NCBI RefSeq assembly: GCF_022919215.1
Contig: NZ_CP095046.1
Span: forward strand, 1,292,501 to 1,356,500
DNA from: Hymenobacter cellulosilyticus
Lineage (GTDB): Bacteria; Bacteroidota; Bacteroidia; Cytophagales; Hymenobacteraceae
Length of the DNA: 64,000 bases
Direction of reading: 5' to 3'
The first letter of the stretch is position 1, and each line of letters begins with the position of its first letter. Below are positions 1-9,148 of this stretch, in pieces. The notes under the pieces were generated by a model, which saw only the letters and a list, made by a program, of their open reading frames with translations, did no database searches and was not told where the DNA came from. The position numbers were made by a program, and so were the translations under genes.

Positions 1-1
1 T

Positions 2-262
2 CTCACTAAGGAAATTGAATTTCTGACGCCTTACCTAGCTACCCTGGAGGCAGGTGACGAGAAGACCAAACGCGAAAAAGAGTTGCGCAGGGCCTCCGCC
101 CGGCGCGGGGAATTGCTCAGCCGCCAGGCCGCACAAGGGGCAGTGGCCCTACTGGAGCGCCAGCTGGAGCAGACCGAAACCACAGTCCGGCTTGAGGCCG
201 TTGCTGCCTACGAAACCAAGGTGCGCCAGCGCAAGGACGAGTTGCTGGCCGCGCAAGGGTAG
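2..262 (+). CDS. C-terminal fragment of a coiled-coil protein (5' end outside window)
   Basis: The frame that ends at the TAG at 260-262 is open back to the left edge and gives 86 residues. They are rich in Glu, Lys, Arg, Gln and Leu with a heptad-like pattern (for example LLERQLEQTETTVRLEA), so the fragment is probably a long helix or coiled coil. No catalytic motif is visible and the family cannot be named. It is followed 16 bases later by a strong hairpin terminator, which supports this frame and strand as the real gene end. Confidence 0.6.
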   Translation, partial: LTKEIEFLTPYLATLEAGDEKTKREKELRRASARRGELLSRQAAQGAVALLERQLEQTETTVRLEAVAAYETKVRQRKDELLAAQG

Positions 263-277
263 ACCAGGCATAGCTCA

Positions 278-324
278 ACACAAAACAGCCCGCCCGGAGT
301 GCTCCGGGGCGGGCTGTTTTGTGT
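278..324 (+). terminator. Rho-independent terminator
   Basis: A 17-bp perfect stem (ACACAAAACAGCCCGCC and its complement) closes on a short loop, and the right arm carries the TTTT run. It sits 16 bases after the stop codon of the first gene. A/T-flanked arms on both sides could make it work in both directions. Confidence 0.85.
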
Positions 325-724
325 GTAGTAGCCCGTAGGGGCCGGGGAGTGAAAAACCTGCTCCGAAGAGGCGCTGCCGAGCCGGAAGGCCGCGCCGCAA
401 AGTAGATTTCCCTTGTTGTGGCACAGAAGGGTTTAGTAAGCCGTCAACGGAGGGCGTTGGTAACGCGCCGGGCTGCTGCCAAACGCAAACCACGTAGAGG
501 AGAGCTTAATAGCTAATAAATGCTATATTTAATCAGCTACTCGTCAGGGGTAGTCGGTTGGGTGGCTTCCGGGCGGTGGCGCTGCTGAGCCGACGTATCC
601 TGCGCCGGCCTGGCTGGCGGCTGGTGGTGCTCCGAAGCACCCTTCGGCAAGCCCGGGCCGAGAGAGTTGGCCGGTAAGCTGTGTTTGGAAAGACGCGAAA
701 GAATGTAAACCCCCGTCCTGGCGT
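325..724. other. Intergenic region, no gene seen
   Basis: 400 bases with no convincing gene. Around 505-535 there is an AT-rich patch in an otherwise GC-rich stretch, a possible promoter region for the membrane protein gene at 725. The reading frames here show no recognisable protein. Confidence 0.5.
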
Positions 725-1710
725 ATGTTGCAGAACCTGTTTCGCCTGCTGGGCCGCTTATATAGTCTACTCTGGACCTGCATCTTCGTAGCTCTGCTAA
801 GCGTAGCCGCAGTGCTGACCTGGCACTTCTACCAGCAGGAGCATCTCGAAAGCCAGCTGCGCGCCGCTGGACAGCCCGTGACGGTGCAGGTAGAGCAGGT
901 AGAGCGGGAGCCCCGGGCCTTGTGGGACGGGCTGGGCAACTTCGCCTACCTGAGCTTCCGCTACCAGGGCCGGCCCTACGAAACCCGCTTCGTGAACGAC
1001 ACGCTCTGGCTATCGGAAGGCGACCGGGTAACCTTGCTCTACCACCCTGAGCTCGACGTGTTCGGGCAGGCCCCGCCGCAGCAGGTTTCCAGCCCCGACC
1101 GGGTCGTGTCGCGCCTGATTCGGTGGACGCCCGTGGCCGACTTTACCCAGGAAAGCAAGGCCCTGGTCCTCTTTGTGTTGGTGGTAATGGCCCTGTTCTT
1201 CGTCGGGAGTGGGCTGCTGGCTTCGCTCACGGGCCTGGCCATTATCCGGACCCTGGCCCGGGGGTGCTGGTAATTTGCCTGGGGACAGGAGTTGTCTTCT
1301 TCACGTACAGCGCCGTGCAGTACTATAGGTATGCCGACCAACTTCAGCGCAACGGGCAAGCAATGGAAGTGACGGTGATTGATACGGACCGGGTTTCGCA
1401 CGGTAAGCGCACCAGCTGGTACACCTATGAGGCAACCTTCTGGTTCAAAAATCAGGGGCGGGTCATACCCATCGAAAAAGCCGACTACGAACGCCTCAAG
1501 ACCCCGAATTCCCGCCTGGCCGTGCGCTACAACCCTGCCCTGAACGACTTTATCCCCGCCGACTACGACCCTGGTTTTTCCGAACTGGCAGTGCCCTTGT
1601 TTCTCGGGCTGCTGCTGGTGCTGCTGCTCCGATCCGGGGAAAGCCGGCCACAGCAGGCCCGCCCGCAGGAGCCGGGAGCAGAAGCAGCGGCACAAAGGCC
1701 GATTGGGTAA
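725..1710 (+). CDS. DUF3592-like membrane protein with two repeated domains, frameshifted
   Basis: Two open frames join into one protein of about 328 residues if one G is added to the five-G run at 1260-1264, giving ...TLARGVLVICLGTGVV. Membrane segments lie near residues 17-37, 140-168, 178-192 and 285-300. Between them are two soluble segments with the same plan: a V(T/E)V start, an aromatic strand pair and an L-x-YNP or LLYHP turn. This looks like an internal duplication of a DUF3592-type domain. The function is unknown. The lesion is one of nineteen similar ones in the window and is probably a sequence error. A hydrolase lipoprotein gene follows at close spacing. Confidence 0.6.
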
Positions 1711-1773
1711 CGATATAAGTAACAGGAAGTGCTTCTTGCCATTAGCTACCGATATAACCGATATAGTCCATTT

Positions 1774-2601
1774 ATGCTCAGTCACCTGCCTGCTGTCCTG
1801 GCCGCTTTCTTCCTGATAAGCAGCTGTCAGCCCGCCTCGGAAACAGATAAGCCCGCTGCGCAAACCACTCCGGCCGGCGAGTGGATCGGTACCGGCGAAC
1901 AGCGGCTCTGGACCCAGACCTACCGCAGCGCCCAGCTCACCGACCACCCAACTTTGCTGCTGGTGCTACACGGTGATGCGCCTTTCAACCGGCCCGCTTA
2001 CCAGTATGCGCTGGCCCGCCAGGTAGCCCAGGCAAACACCAACGTGGTAGCTGTGGGCCTGCTGCGCCCGGGCTACACCGACCCAGCCGGTCACAAGTCG
2101 GCGGGGGAGCGGGGCGAGGCCACCGGCGACAACTACACGCCCGCCGTGATTGACGCCTTAGCGGCGGCCCTTACCACGCTCAAGGCCCGCTACCAAGCCG
2201 GCCGGGTCGTGGTGGCGGGCCATTCCGGGGGCGCGGCCATCACCGCCAACCTGCTGGGCCGTCATCCTGGCCTGGCCGATGCGGCCTTGCTGGCTTCCTG
2301 TCCCTGCAACGTGGCTGTCTGGCGCGCCCACATGAAGCGCCAGGTGGGCGGACCGGTCTGGGACCTGCCCACGCAAAGTGTGTCGCCGGAGCAAGTAGTA
2401 GCCCGCATTCCGGCCGCAACCCGAATAACGCTGCTCACCGGCACCGTCGATTCCATTGCGCCCCCGGCTCTGACCCAGGAATACTATGGCCGGCTACAAC
2501 GGCAAGGCATTCCGGCGAAGCTGCGGGAACTCCCCGCCCAGGGACACGAGATTTTCCTGACCAAGGACGTACAGCAGGAGATTGGTCGGCTGCTAGAGTA
2601 A
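1774..2601 (+). CDS. Alpha/beta hydrolase lipoprotein
   Basis: I chose the ATG at 1774 because it gives a clean lipoprotein signal (MLSHLPAVLAAFFLISSC) with the lipid-attached Cys at residue 18; an earlier in-frame start at 1729 would add a polar leader. Serine-hydrolase features are visible: an oxyanion-type LHGD strand, the nucleophile elbow GHSGG, an acid in GTVDSIAPP and a histidine in GHEIF. The protein is about 275 residues, normal for a compact alpha/beta hydrolase. It is probably periplasmic and membrane-anchored. The substrate cannot be read from the sequence; an esterase or peptidase is possible. Confidence 0.75.
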   Translation: MLSHLPAVLAAFFLISSCQPASETDKPAAQTTPAGEWIGTGEQRLWTQTYRSAQLTDHPTLLLVLHGDAPFNRPAYQYALARQVAQANTNVVAVGLLRPGYTDPAGHKSAGERGEATGDNYTPAVIDALAAALTTLKARYQAGRVVVAGHSGGAAITANLLGRHPGLADAALLASCPCNVAVWRAHMKRQVGGPVWDLPTQSVSPEQVVARIPAATRITLLTGTVDSIAPPALTQEYYGRLQRQGIPAKLRELPAQGHEIFLTKDVQQEIGRLLE

Positions 2602-3019
2602 GAAGAGAAGAGGTCAGACCAGACTCTATATTTAGTTAGCCCGTTAGGTAGCCGGCCGCTACCTGGGTGGCAGGATCACCGAAATAACCGAGTTCAGGAC
2701 ATTCGTAACGGCCCGCAAGGCTGCCCTATAAAGGAATGGTAGAGTATCGGAAACAGCCCGCCCTGAAGGTCATTCGGGGCGGGCTGTTGTATTTGCTAGC
2801 ACAGGGGCTCGGTCTGACTGCTCACGAATGGCAAGGCAAAAAGAACGACGTGTGGCAACGGGCTTTGTAGCAGGAGCTGCAGATAGTTACTGATTGTCGG
2901 CAGCGCCAGCTTTCGTTGATGATCTGAGTCAGGTGCGAGCATAAGCGGAGAATAATTTGCCAATTTGATTAGTTATTGCTAATTAGCTTGGGTAAAACCT
3001 TGCTCTGTATTTTCTCGCT
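2602..3019. other. Intergenic region with one terminator
   Basis: 418 bases without a supported gene. It holds the hairpin at 2752-2788. An AT-rich patch at about 2950-2990, just before the TIR gene, is the likely promoter area. I see no other structure. Confidence 0.5.
2752..2788 (+). terminator. Hairpin terminator
   Basis: A 12-bp stem (AACAGCCCGCCC and complement) with a 13-base loop. The stem is nearly the same as the one at 278-324 (AACAGCCCGCC), so the two terminators may be copies of one element. It lies 150 bases after the hydrolase stop. Confidence 0.65.
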
Positions 3020-3735
3020 ATGGAAACCGCCCGTACCAGTGTCTTCATCAGTTACAGCCACGCCGATAGTCATTGGCGTGAAATGCTGGCTATTCATCTG
3101 CATCCCCTCATGCGCGACCAGCACGTGCAAATTTGGAGCGACCGGGACATCCGCAAGGGGAGCGGTGGCAGGACCGGATTCGCCGGCAGCTTGCCCAGGC
3201 CCGAGTGGCCATCTTCCTGGTCAGCGCCGACTTTCTGGCCTCCGAATTTATTCACGCCGAAGAGCTGCCGCCCTTACTGGTGGCGGCCGAGCAGGAGGGA
3301 GCCATTTTGCTCTCCATCATTGTGCGCCCCTGCGCCTTCCAGGATTCGCCCCTGAGCAGCCTGCAGGCGGTGAATAATCCCAGCCAGCCTTTGTCGGGCA
3401 TGAGCAAAACCCAGCGGGAGCGGGTCATGCTCAGCGTCTACCAGGAATTGCGGGACGTATTCAAGCCCCCGAGTCCTCCGGCCTTGCCAGCTGCTGGCCC
3501 GGTGGGCAAGCCCGACTCAGGCACAGAGAGTAAAGCCCCGACTAAGCCCAAACGGAAAGCCGCTACCCGCCCTACTCCCCATGCTGAAGTAAACCCCGCG
3601 CCGAAGTCCATTCCTGCACCGGAGGCTGAGCCCACGGCGGAAGCGTTGCCGGCTAAAAATTCTACCCCTGCAGCCGCAAAGACGGCCGGCCAGAAAGCTG
3701 TAGTCCGGCCCCGGAAGCCCAGACCGAAAAAGTAG
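3020..3735 (+). CDS. TIR-domain protein with a Pro/Ala/Lys-rich tail, frameshifted
   Basis: Residues 5-120 form a TIR domain: the first strand VFISYSHAD, then W-x-D-R-D-I, a helix QDRIRRQLAQA, the strand VAIFLVSADFL, and a conserved acidic pair in IHAEELPPL, where TIR NADases carry their catalytic Glu. The tail (about residues 150-238) is low-complexity and rich in Pro, Ala and Lys, as if disordered or nucleic-acid binding. The frame breaks in the four-G run at 3157-3160; one added G gives IRKGERWQDRIRR, the expected TIR sequence, and a 238-residue protein. Bacterial TIR proteins often serve in NAD-depleting anti-phage defence or as toxins, but no sensor gene is visible beside it, so the role is open. 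Confidence 0.75.
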
Positions 3736-3911
3736 GCTCATGGCCGGGCGCCGACGTCCGGAGAAGCGTAGCTCGGGGAGGAAACCGCCGGTGCGTTCCG
3801 TAGTATATAGCTTATTCGTAGTATAAAGAAGGTTTGGCAGGTAACAGCCGGTTGGCCAGCCGAAAAAAGTAAACTTCCTACATTTAGGGCCTACGATAAA
3901 GAGGTATAGCT

Positions 3912-4886
3912 ATGAAGCATCTGTATCACCGGGGCTCCGAGCGGAGCTTCGCCAAACCCGACCGGTTGGCGCGGTTCAACACGATAAATACGTCGTTTGC
4001 CGATGTATCGGAGGCCGATAGTATTGAGCTGGAGTACGAGTTCGACTTCAGTGAGTCCGACTCCGTGCTGTATACCGGCAACGCCGGGCCTTTTCCGGGC
4101 CGGGTATTTTTGCTGCGCTTCTGGCGGCACGCCAAAGACGGTGTGATGCACTTGCTAGGTTATGAAAAGCAGGGCCACTGGCGCGACCCTACCCTGTGCT
4201 ACCCCAACTCCTTTGTGCGTTACTACAAGCCAAACCACCGCGAGCCACACGACCGGGAGCCGCAGGATCGGGACTCCGGTATCGACCGGCTGGCCAGCCG
4301 CCCCGTGCTGGTGGAGCTGGAGCCCGGCATGTATGAGGTGCCCAACTCCCTGGCGCGGCTGCCCATGCGCCGGGCCTCGGCTCTTACCGCTGGGGTAGTT
4401 CCTGTAAAACGAGCTGTGGCTACCAGGCAAGCAGCAGAGCCCAAAAAGCCGCCCCTGCCCAAGAGGCCGCCGTTGAATACGCCCATCCAGAAGAACATTC
4501 TCTTCGGAGGGTTTTCCACGCATTTTCGCAACCCGGCGCAGGCCGAAGAGGTCTTGGCCGGCATCGTAAAGGTGCTCAAGCAATTTCCCGAGCTGCACAT
4601 CACCTTGGAAGGCAGCATGGACGGCCCACGTGACCTGGACCCCAAGCTCCGGGGTCGGGGGCCGGCTGCGCGAGCCTATCAGAATGCCCCAAACGTGATG
4701 AAGTCGATTGGTGGGGCGGAGACGTTCAATTCCCTGGGACACTTTATGGATGCACGGGTGCAAGCCATTAAGCGGCACCTGGTTAGCAAAGGCATATCGC
4801 CCGAGCGGATTACCTGCACCCGAGGCGAAATCTACCCGGAGCAGGCCACTAAGCGTAAGGTGACGGTTATCTTCTCCAATCCTTAG
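3912..4886 (+). CDS. Protein with C-terminal OmpA-like domain, no signal peptide
   Basis: 324 residues. The first 150 are mixed and unrecognised; residues 165-195 form a basic, Pro-rich linker; the last 120 look like an OmpA/MotB-type fold (FSTHFRNPAQAEEVLAGIVKVLKQFPELHITLEGSMDG, then DARVQAIKRHLVSKGI and a final strand KVTVIF). OmpA domains usually bind peptidoglycan in the periplasm, yet no signal peptide or membrane segment is seen at the start used here. Spacing to the next gene is only 7 bases, so the two are probably co-transcribed. Confidence 0.65.
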   Translation: MKHLYHRGSERSFAKPDRLARFNTINTSFADVSEADSIELEYEFDFSESDSVLYTGNAGPFPGRVFLLRFWRHAKDGVMHLLGYEKQGHWRDPTLCYPNSFVRYYKPNHREPHDREPQDRDSGIDRLASRPVLVELEPGMYEVPNSLARLPMRRASALTAGVVPVKRAVATRQAAEPKKPPLPKRPPLNTPIQKNILFGGFSTHFRNPAQAEEVLAGIVKVLKQFPELHITLEGSMDGPRDLDPKLRGRGPAARAYQNAPNVMKSIGGAETFNSLGHFMDARVQAIKRHLVSKGISPERITCTRGEIYPEQATKRKVTVIFSNP

Positions 4887-4893
4887 CCTACGT

Positions 4894-5516
4894 ATGCGGA
4901 CTTGGATATACTCTGGGCTGCTGTGGCTGGCCCTGCCGGCCCTGGGCTATGGGCAAGGCTACACCCCGCACCAGGCCGCCGAGCAGGACGTGGTATGCTG
5001 GCAGGAAGACCGTAAGCTCATGTGGCTGGATTTTCAGGCGAAAAGCCCCCGGATATGTCCCGGGAAAGAGTTATTCCCCACACGTTCCTGGCAGCTACTA
5101 CCGAGGCTAACGCGGTAGTCTATCAGGTTCCTGTCGATGCCACCCACTTCAACGTCTTCGTCCGGGTAGAATTTGACCGGGCGGCTTCCTGGGTAAATAA
5201 AGCGCGGGAATTTGACCGGAAGCAGGCCCTGGCCCACGAGCAGCTGCATTTTGACATCACCGAGCTTACGGCCCGGAAGATGCGGCGTCTGATAGCAGCC
5301 TTCAAGAAAGCCAATAAGGACCTGGTTGGGAGCGAAATGAAAACTGAACTCGCCTGCCTCTACGCGGAGGAGTTCGAGATGAACATCCGGTATGATGAGG
5401 AAACCAACGTGCCCGAGCCGGACGCCACGCAGGCCAAATGGAATGCGCACGTCGCAAGGTATCTGCAGCAGCTAAGCGAGTTTAAGTCAACCCCCATGGA
5501 TTGTATTGTGCCGTAA
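4894..5516 (+). CDS. Secreted DUF922 family Zn-protease-like protein, frameshifted
   Basis: A signal peptide (MRTWIYSGLLWLALPALGYG) is followed by the DUF922 opening LMWLDFQAKSPP. After one C is added to the run at 5046-5050 the frame continues through TEANAVVYQV, VFVRVEFDRAASWV and the helix AHEQLHFDITE. The HEQLH is an HExxH-type zinc motif, typical of this family of putative secreted zinc-dependent proteases. The repaired length is 207 residues, normal for the family. It is probably periplasmic. It follows the OmpA-like gene by 7 bases and is closed by a strong terminator. Confidence 0.75.
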
Positions 5517-5544
5517 GAGCCCCGCTGGCTTACTCATCCATTTG

Positions 5545-5581
5545 AAAAAGGCCCTGCAGCTTGTGCTACAGGGCCTTTTTT
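5545..5581 (+). terminator. Bidirectional hairpin terminator
   Basis: A stem of about 12 bp (AAAAAGGCCCTG and complement) with a T-run on the right and an A-run on the left. It lies between convergent genes ending at 5516 (+) and 5615 (-), so it probably serves both. Confidence 0.85.
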
Positions 5582-5614
5582 GGTGTCTGGATGGCAGGTT
5601 AGTAAGATCAGCGG

Positions 5615-5998
5615 CTAGCTGTTATTGGCGTCATCGATTTTGCCGCCGTCGTTGGCCGTGCTGGGCGCCTGGCCACTGTCGTTGTAGTCCGTGCGGTCCT
5701 TGGTGGTGCTCTGGGTGTGGTGCTTGCCCTGGTTGTCGTCGCCGCCACCCGTGTTTTCAGATTCGGCGTTGGGCTCGTCGCCGCGGTGGCTGCTGCCCTT
5801 GGCGTCGCGCACTTCGGCTCCGCCGTCGTTGCCGTGGTTGCCACCATGGCGGCCGGTGGTATCATTAGGGCCGGCGGGCGTTTGGGTAGCGTCGCCCTGC
5901 TGCTGGCCGCCTACGCCGTGGGCGTTTTCGGGGCGGGCCGTGTTGGTGCCGTCGTTGGCCAGGTCGGCCTGGGTGCGGCGGTGCTCGTTCTGATCCAT
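5615..5998 (-). CDS. Hydrophilic, low-complexity (disordered) protein
   Basis: 127 residues almost wholly made of Asp, Asn, Gly, Thr, His, Gln and Ser, with no hydrophobic core, signal peptide or membrane segment. It is probably intrinsically disordered. The opposite strand is also open here, but those frames give hydrophobic Ala/Val/Trp runs that look like shadows. The minus-strand frame has an ATG, a stop next to a terminator, and the same direction as the next genes. Function unknown; small hydrophilic proteins of this kind are sometimes stress-related, which is only a guess. Confidence 0.5.
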   Translation of the reverse strand: MDQNEHRRTQADLANDGTNTARPENAHGVGGQQQGDATQTPAGPNDTTGRHGGNHGNDGGAEVRDAKGSSHRGDEPNAESENTGGGDDNQGKHHTQSTTKDRTDYNDSGQAPSTANDGGKIDDANNS

Positions 5999-6121
5999 AG
6001 CTTAGAAGGGTTAGTGGGATGCGGAAGGTTGGTATACGCTATACGGGCTGGTAGATAGGGGGTTAACGGTTGAGGTAGGCAATTGCGGTTATGGCAATGA
6101 TGGGGGAGGTAAGGTCCCGAC

Positions 6122-7498
6122 TCACGCTGGCTGGCAGGGCGCTGGCTGCGGGCTAACCGCGGCACGGGGTAGAGGAGTCAGGCCGGGCTCAGCATTGGGG
6201 GTATAAGGTTGAGGCCCGACTGGTTGGCCCCGACGCTCCACGGGCGTATAGAAGCTGGAGTGCAGAAAGCGGGCAGGGTTATCGGTGGCCAGGTGCTGCC
6301 AGGCCTTGGCACCAGTGGGGCCGGTTTGCAGCAGGTACTGAGTTAGCTCACCGGCCAGCGTTTTTTCGGGCTGCAGGCGCGACACGAGGAAGAAGTCAGT
6401 GCCAAACAGCAGACGGTCCTGGTAAGGCGAGTCGACCTGTAGGTCCTGGGCCAGGGTTTCAAACAGGATGTCCTTGGGCTGGCCCCGAAACACCGCTGTG
6501 GTGCCCTCGGCCAGGGTAAAGGCTACGTCGGTGTACACGTTCGGGTACTTGCGCATCAGCCACCGCACGCCCTGGTACCAGTTGGTTGGGGGAGCAGTTG
6601 GGGTGAGCTTTTCGGGGTTTTTCAGCTCCGCCGCTATTTCGTCGCCGCCGCCATAGTGGGCCAGACAGAGCTTGAGCTCGGGAAAGCGGGCCAGTACCAG
6701 GTCGTAGAGCCGGGGCTCGAGCAGCAGGTCGCTGAAATGGTCGTTGCGGAAGCTGAGCTTGCCGGGCTTCACGGGCAAGGGAAGGCTGTTGTCGCCGAGC
6801 TTGAAGGGCGGATTGGCGGCATGAATCTGGGGCAGTAGATCGGCCGGCAGCTGGGGCCAGCGCAGTTGGTGGGTAAGCTCGCCCTGGTAGTAGATGCCCC
6901 CGCGGGAGCAGTGCGTCAGGACCGGCACCTGGTGCAGCTGGGCGTACTCGTACACCAGATCCAGCCGCTCATCGAAGGGAAAAAAGCCCAGCGAAGGGTA
7001 GAGTTTCAGGCCGACAAAGCCCCGGCACAGCCATTTTTTTACGAAGGCCAGGTTTTGCTCGGCCGAGCCCATGCGCGGGTCGATGCACAAGAAGGGCAGG
7101 CAGGTATCGGGGTGGCGCTTGCGCACTTCCAGCAGCTGCCAAAGCTGGCTCTCGTAGTTGAGCGTGGCCTGACCGGCGCTCATGTGGTCCATGTTGAGGG
7201 CCAGCACCACAAAGCGGGTGCCCGGCGGGTAGTGGGGCAGCAATTGCTTTTCAAACAGGCTGACCTGCGACACCCCACTGCCGATGTCCAAAAAAGCCGC
7301 GTAGCGCGTGAGCAGGGGCAGTCGAAACCGTTTGCCCAGCAACCCCACGACCCGCACTAGGATAGTTGTCATCCCGGGAATGCCGAGAACAAAGCGCAGC
7401 AGGCGGCCGAGCCGCCGCCCGGTGTACGCGTCCAGAAACTGGAGCGGGGCGCAGTCCAGGTTGAAAATGTGGGCGTGGCAGTTATAGATATTACCCAT
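6122..7498 (-). CDS. Amidohydrolase-2 family metal-dependent hydrolase
   Basis: 458 residues with the TIM-barrel amidohydrolase signature: NCHAHIF at residues 6-12 (HxH metal ligands), GLKLYP (barrel strand with Lys), VLTHCS (His), LAHYGGG (His) and FGTDFF (catalytic Asp) near residue 375. No signal peptide, so probably cytoplasmic. The last 35 residues are Pro-rich and poorly conserved in type. The family hydrolyses or decarboxylates cyclic or aromatic substrates; the substrate here is unknown. The gene starts 15 bases after the stop of the membrane protein gene upstream, so the two probably form an operon. Confidence 0.8.
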   Translation of the reverse strand: MGNIYNCHAHIFNLDCAPLQFLDAYTGRRLGRLLRFVLGIPGMTTILVRVVGLLGKRFRLPLLTRYAAFLDIGSGVSQVSLFEKQLLPHYPPGTRFVVLALNMDHMSAGQATLNYESQLWQLLEVRKRHPDTCLPFLCIDPRMGSAEQNLAFVKKWLCRGFVGLKLYPSLGFFPFDERLDLVYEYAQLHQVPVLTHCSRGGIYYQGELTHQLRWPQLPADLLPQIHAANPPFKLGDNSLPLPVKPGKLSFRNDHFSDLLLEPRLYDLVLARFPELKLCLAHYGGGDEIAAELKNPEKLTPTAPPTNWYQGVRWLMRKYPNVYTDVAFTLAEGTTAVFRGQPKDILFETLAQDLQVDSPYQDRLLFGTDFFLVSRLQPEKTLAGELTQYLLQTGPTGAKAWQHLATDNPARFLHSSFYTPVERRGQPVGPQPYTPNAEPGLTPLPRAAVSPQPAPCQPA

Positions 7499-7513
7499 AA
7501 GAAATCAGGCAGA

Positions 7514-8910
7514 TCAGGTAGATTCTTTCGCGGGAGCATTGGTAGCCGTGGGCGGCCGTACTCCCTGGTTGCGCATATTGACCAGACGGTTGAGCAGCTC
7601 AAACCAGAACGGGGCCCCAATGCTAAGCGCCGCGGCCGTGAGCAGCCAGCCCAGAGCCGTAAGCCAGAAGGATTGCTGCAGGTTGGGGGCGGAGGTAGTG
7701 GTCGGGGAGGAGCGTAATAGCAGGCCCGGAGTGGGCGCGGGGCGCGTAGAAGCGTGTCGCGCTGCCAAAACTGCTGCAGGATACGCACTGCCGAGGGCGC
7801 CGCCGATTTAGCCGGCTTTTGCTGGCGCTCATACCTTACCCAGTAGCTGGGGCGCAGGGTCGGAGTCGGGTTATCGAAGCCGGTTTTCTTCCGCAGCCAG
7901 CGCCAGATGTGCTGCCCAGTGGTAAGCGGCGTGTAAGCGGCCGGATAGTAGGCGTAGAATACTTTGGGCAGCTTGGTACTGTCGACCCGGGCCGCTACGG
8001 TCCACCCGATAGGGAAGCCGCGCGCCTGCAGGCCCTGGGTCAGGGAGTCGGCGTGCTGAACGAAGGTGCGCACCTGCTGGCCTATCCGGGTGGTATCGGC
8101 CGGCTTAGCGGTAGTAGCGGCGCTTTGCCGGGCAGCCGGAGTGGCTGCCCGCTGGCGGGCCAGCTCTTGCTGCACCACTTGGGTGGCATAGTCGGCTACT
8201 TGCCGGCGCTCGTCGGCGTGGTTCCAAAAGTAGCGGGCCACGTAGAGCGAATCCAGGTTGCAGGCTATGGCCAGCACCAAACCCAGCAAAAACAGATAAG
8301 GCCGGATTTCGCGCTTGTACCAGCCCGTGACGCGTTCCATGTAGTTGTCGTACCACACGGCCAGGCCCCGCAGAAACTCGGCAAAAATCTGGTCGTCATT
8401 GCCCTGTGGGCCAGCCGGAGTACAGCCCCGGGCGTTTAGTAGCAGGCTTTGCAGCAAGGTTTTAAAGTCACCCGGCGACACCTTGGCCAGCCCGGCTTCG
8501 AACTTCTGCAGGGGCGTGCCGGCTGGGTCGGTTACCTGGTACTCATACTCGCCGGTGGGGGCCGCAGTGCTGTCGGTACCCGACGGCTGCCGGGGTACAA
8601 ACCGGTGAATGCGGGCCTCATCAATGACCAGGTCGACAATGGCCTTGACGAATACGCTCGAGGGCACGTAGGTTGGGCTGCGGCGGGCGGTTTGGGCCAG
8701 CATATCCACGCTGGGGTGGCGGTACATCATTTCCGCCCAGTTTTTGTCGTTGCCGCTGTTGAGGGCCTTATTCAGTTGATGCCGCAGAAAACGCCCCCGC
8801 AGGTTGATGCGGCCCGCAATAAGCTCGAAGCCCGAAAGCACCACCTGGCTGAAGAACAGGTAAAGCAAAGCCAGCGAAATTGCCACTTCTATAAAGGGCA
8901 TCTGCATCAT
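7514..8910 (-). CDS. Membrane protein of unknown function, frameshifted
   Basis: The main frame begins MMQMPFIEVAISLALLYLFFSQ and is clean to about 7740. There one C must be added to the four-base run at 7739-7742 (minus-strand sense ...LLRAPAPTPG). The protein then ends at 7514 after a third membrane segment (FWLTALGWLLTAAALSIGA) and LLNRLVNMRNQG. The repaired length is 465 residues. Membrane segments lie near residues 7-30, 205-225 and 415-440, with a large soluble region between the last two. Without repair the frame runs on out of phase into the amidohydrolase gene, which is an artefact. No family is recognised. Confidence 0.65.
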
Positions 8911-9148
8911 AGTCAGGATACTTAGGGGGCTAGAGTTATTCGCCTAAATTCCGCTGCTTCACCCAGCATTTCCTCCGTGCTAGCACTGAACTTTAGCCAG
9001 CACTTCGGCCCTCATAGGCGGCTTGCTAACATCAGGTATTAGTGCTGCTAAGACCTGCCGCGGGCTTGGCATAAATTAATTGCCGCCTTAGGCAACGCTC
9101 AGCAAACGCAGGGTATCTACTCTGGCTGAACCCCAAAGCTTTACCTCT

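Noticed and set aside
1255..1270. Programmed -1 frameshift at the five-G run
   Set aside because: No slippery heptamer with a downstream pseudoknot is evident, and eighteen similar one-base lesions in unrelated genes make sequence error far more likely.
1039..1947. A 302-codon minus-strand frame
   Set aside because: Antisense to the DUF3592-like gene and the hydrolase lipoprotein start; no motif.
5691..6058. Two plus-strand frames opposite the disordered gene
   Set aside because: They are complements of Asn/Asp/Gly/Thr-rich codons and give artificial Ala/Val/Trp runs; strand and terminator context favour the minus strand.
7369..7513. The out-of-frame extension of the membrane protein gene to 7369
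   Set aside because: It overlaps the amidohydrolase gene and has no membrane segment; the frame after repair at 7739-7742 ends at 7514 with a good membrane segment.
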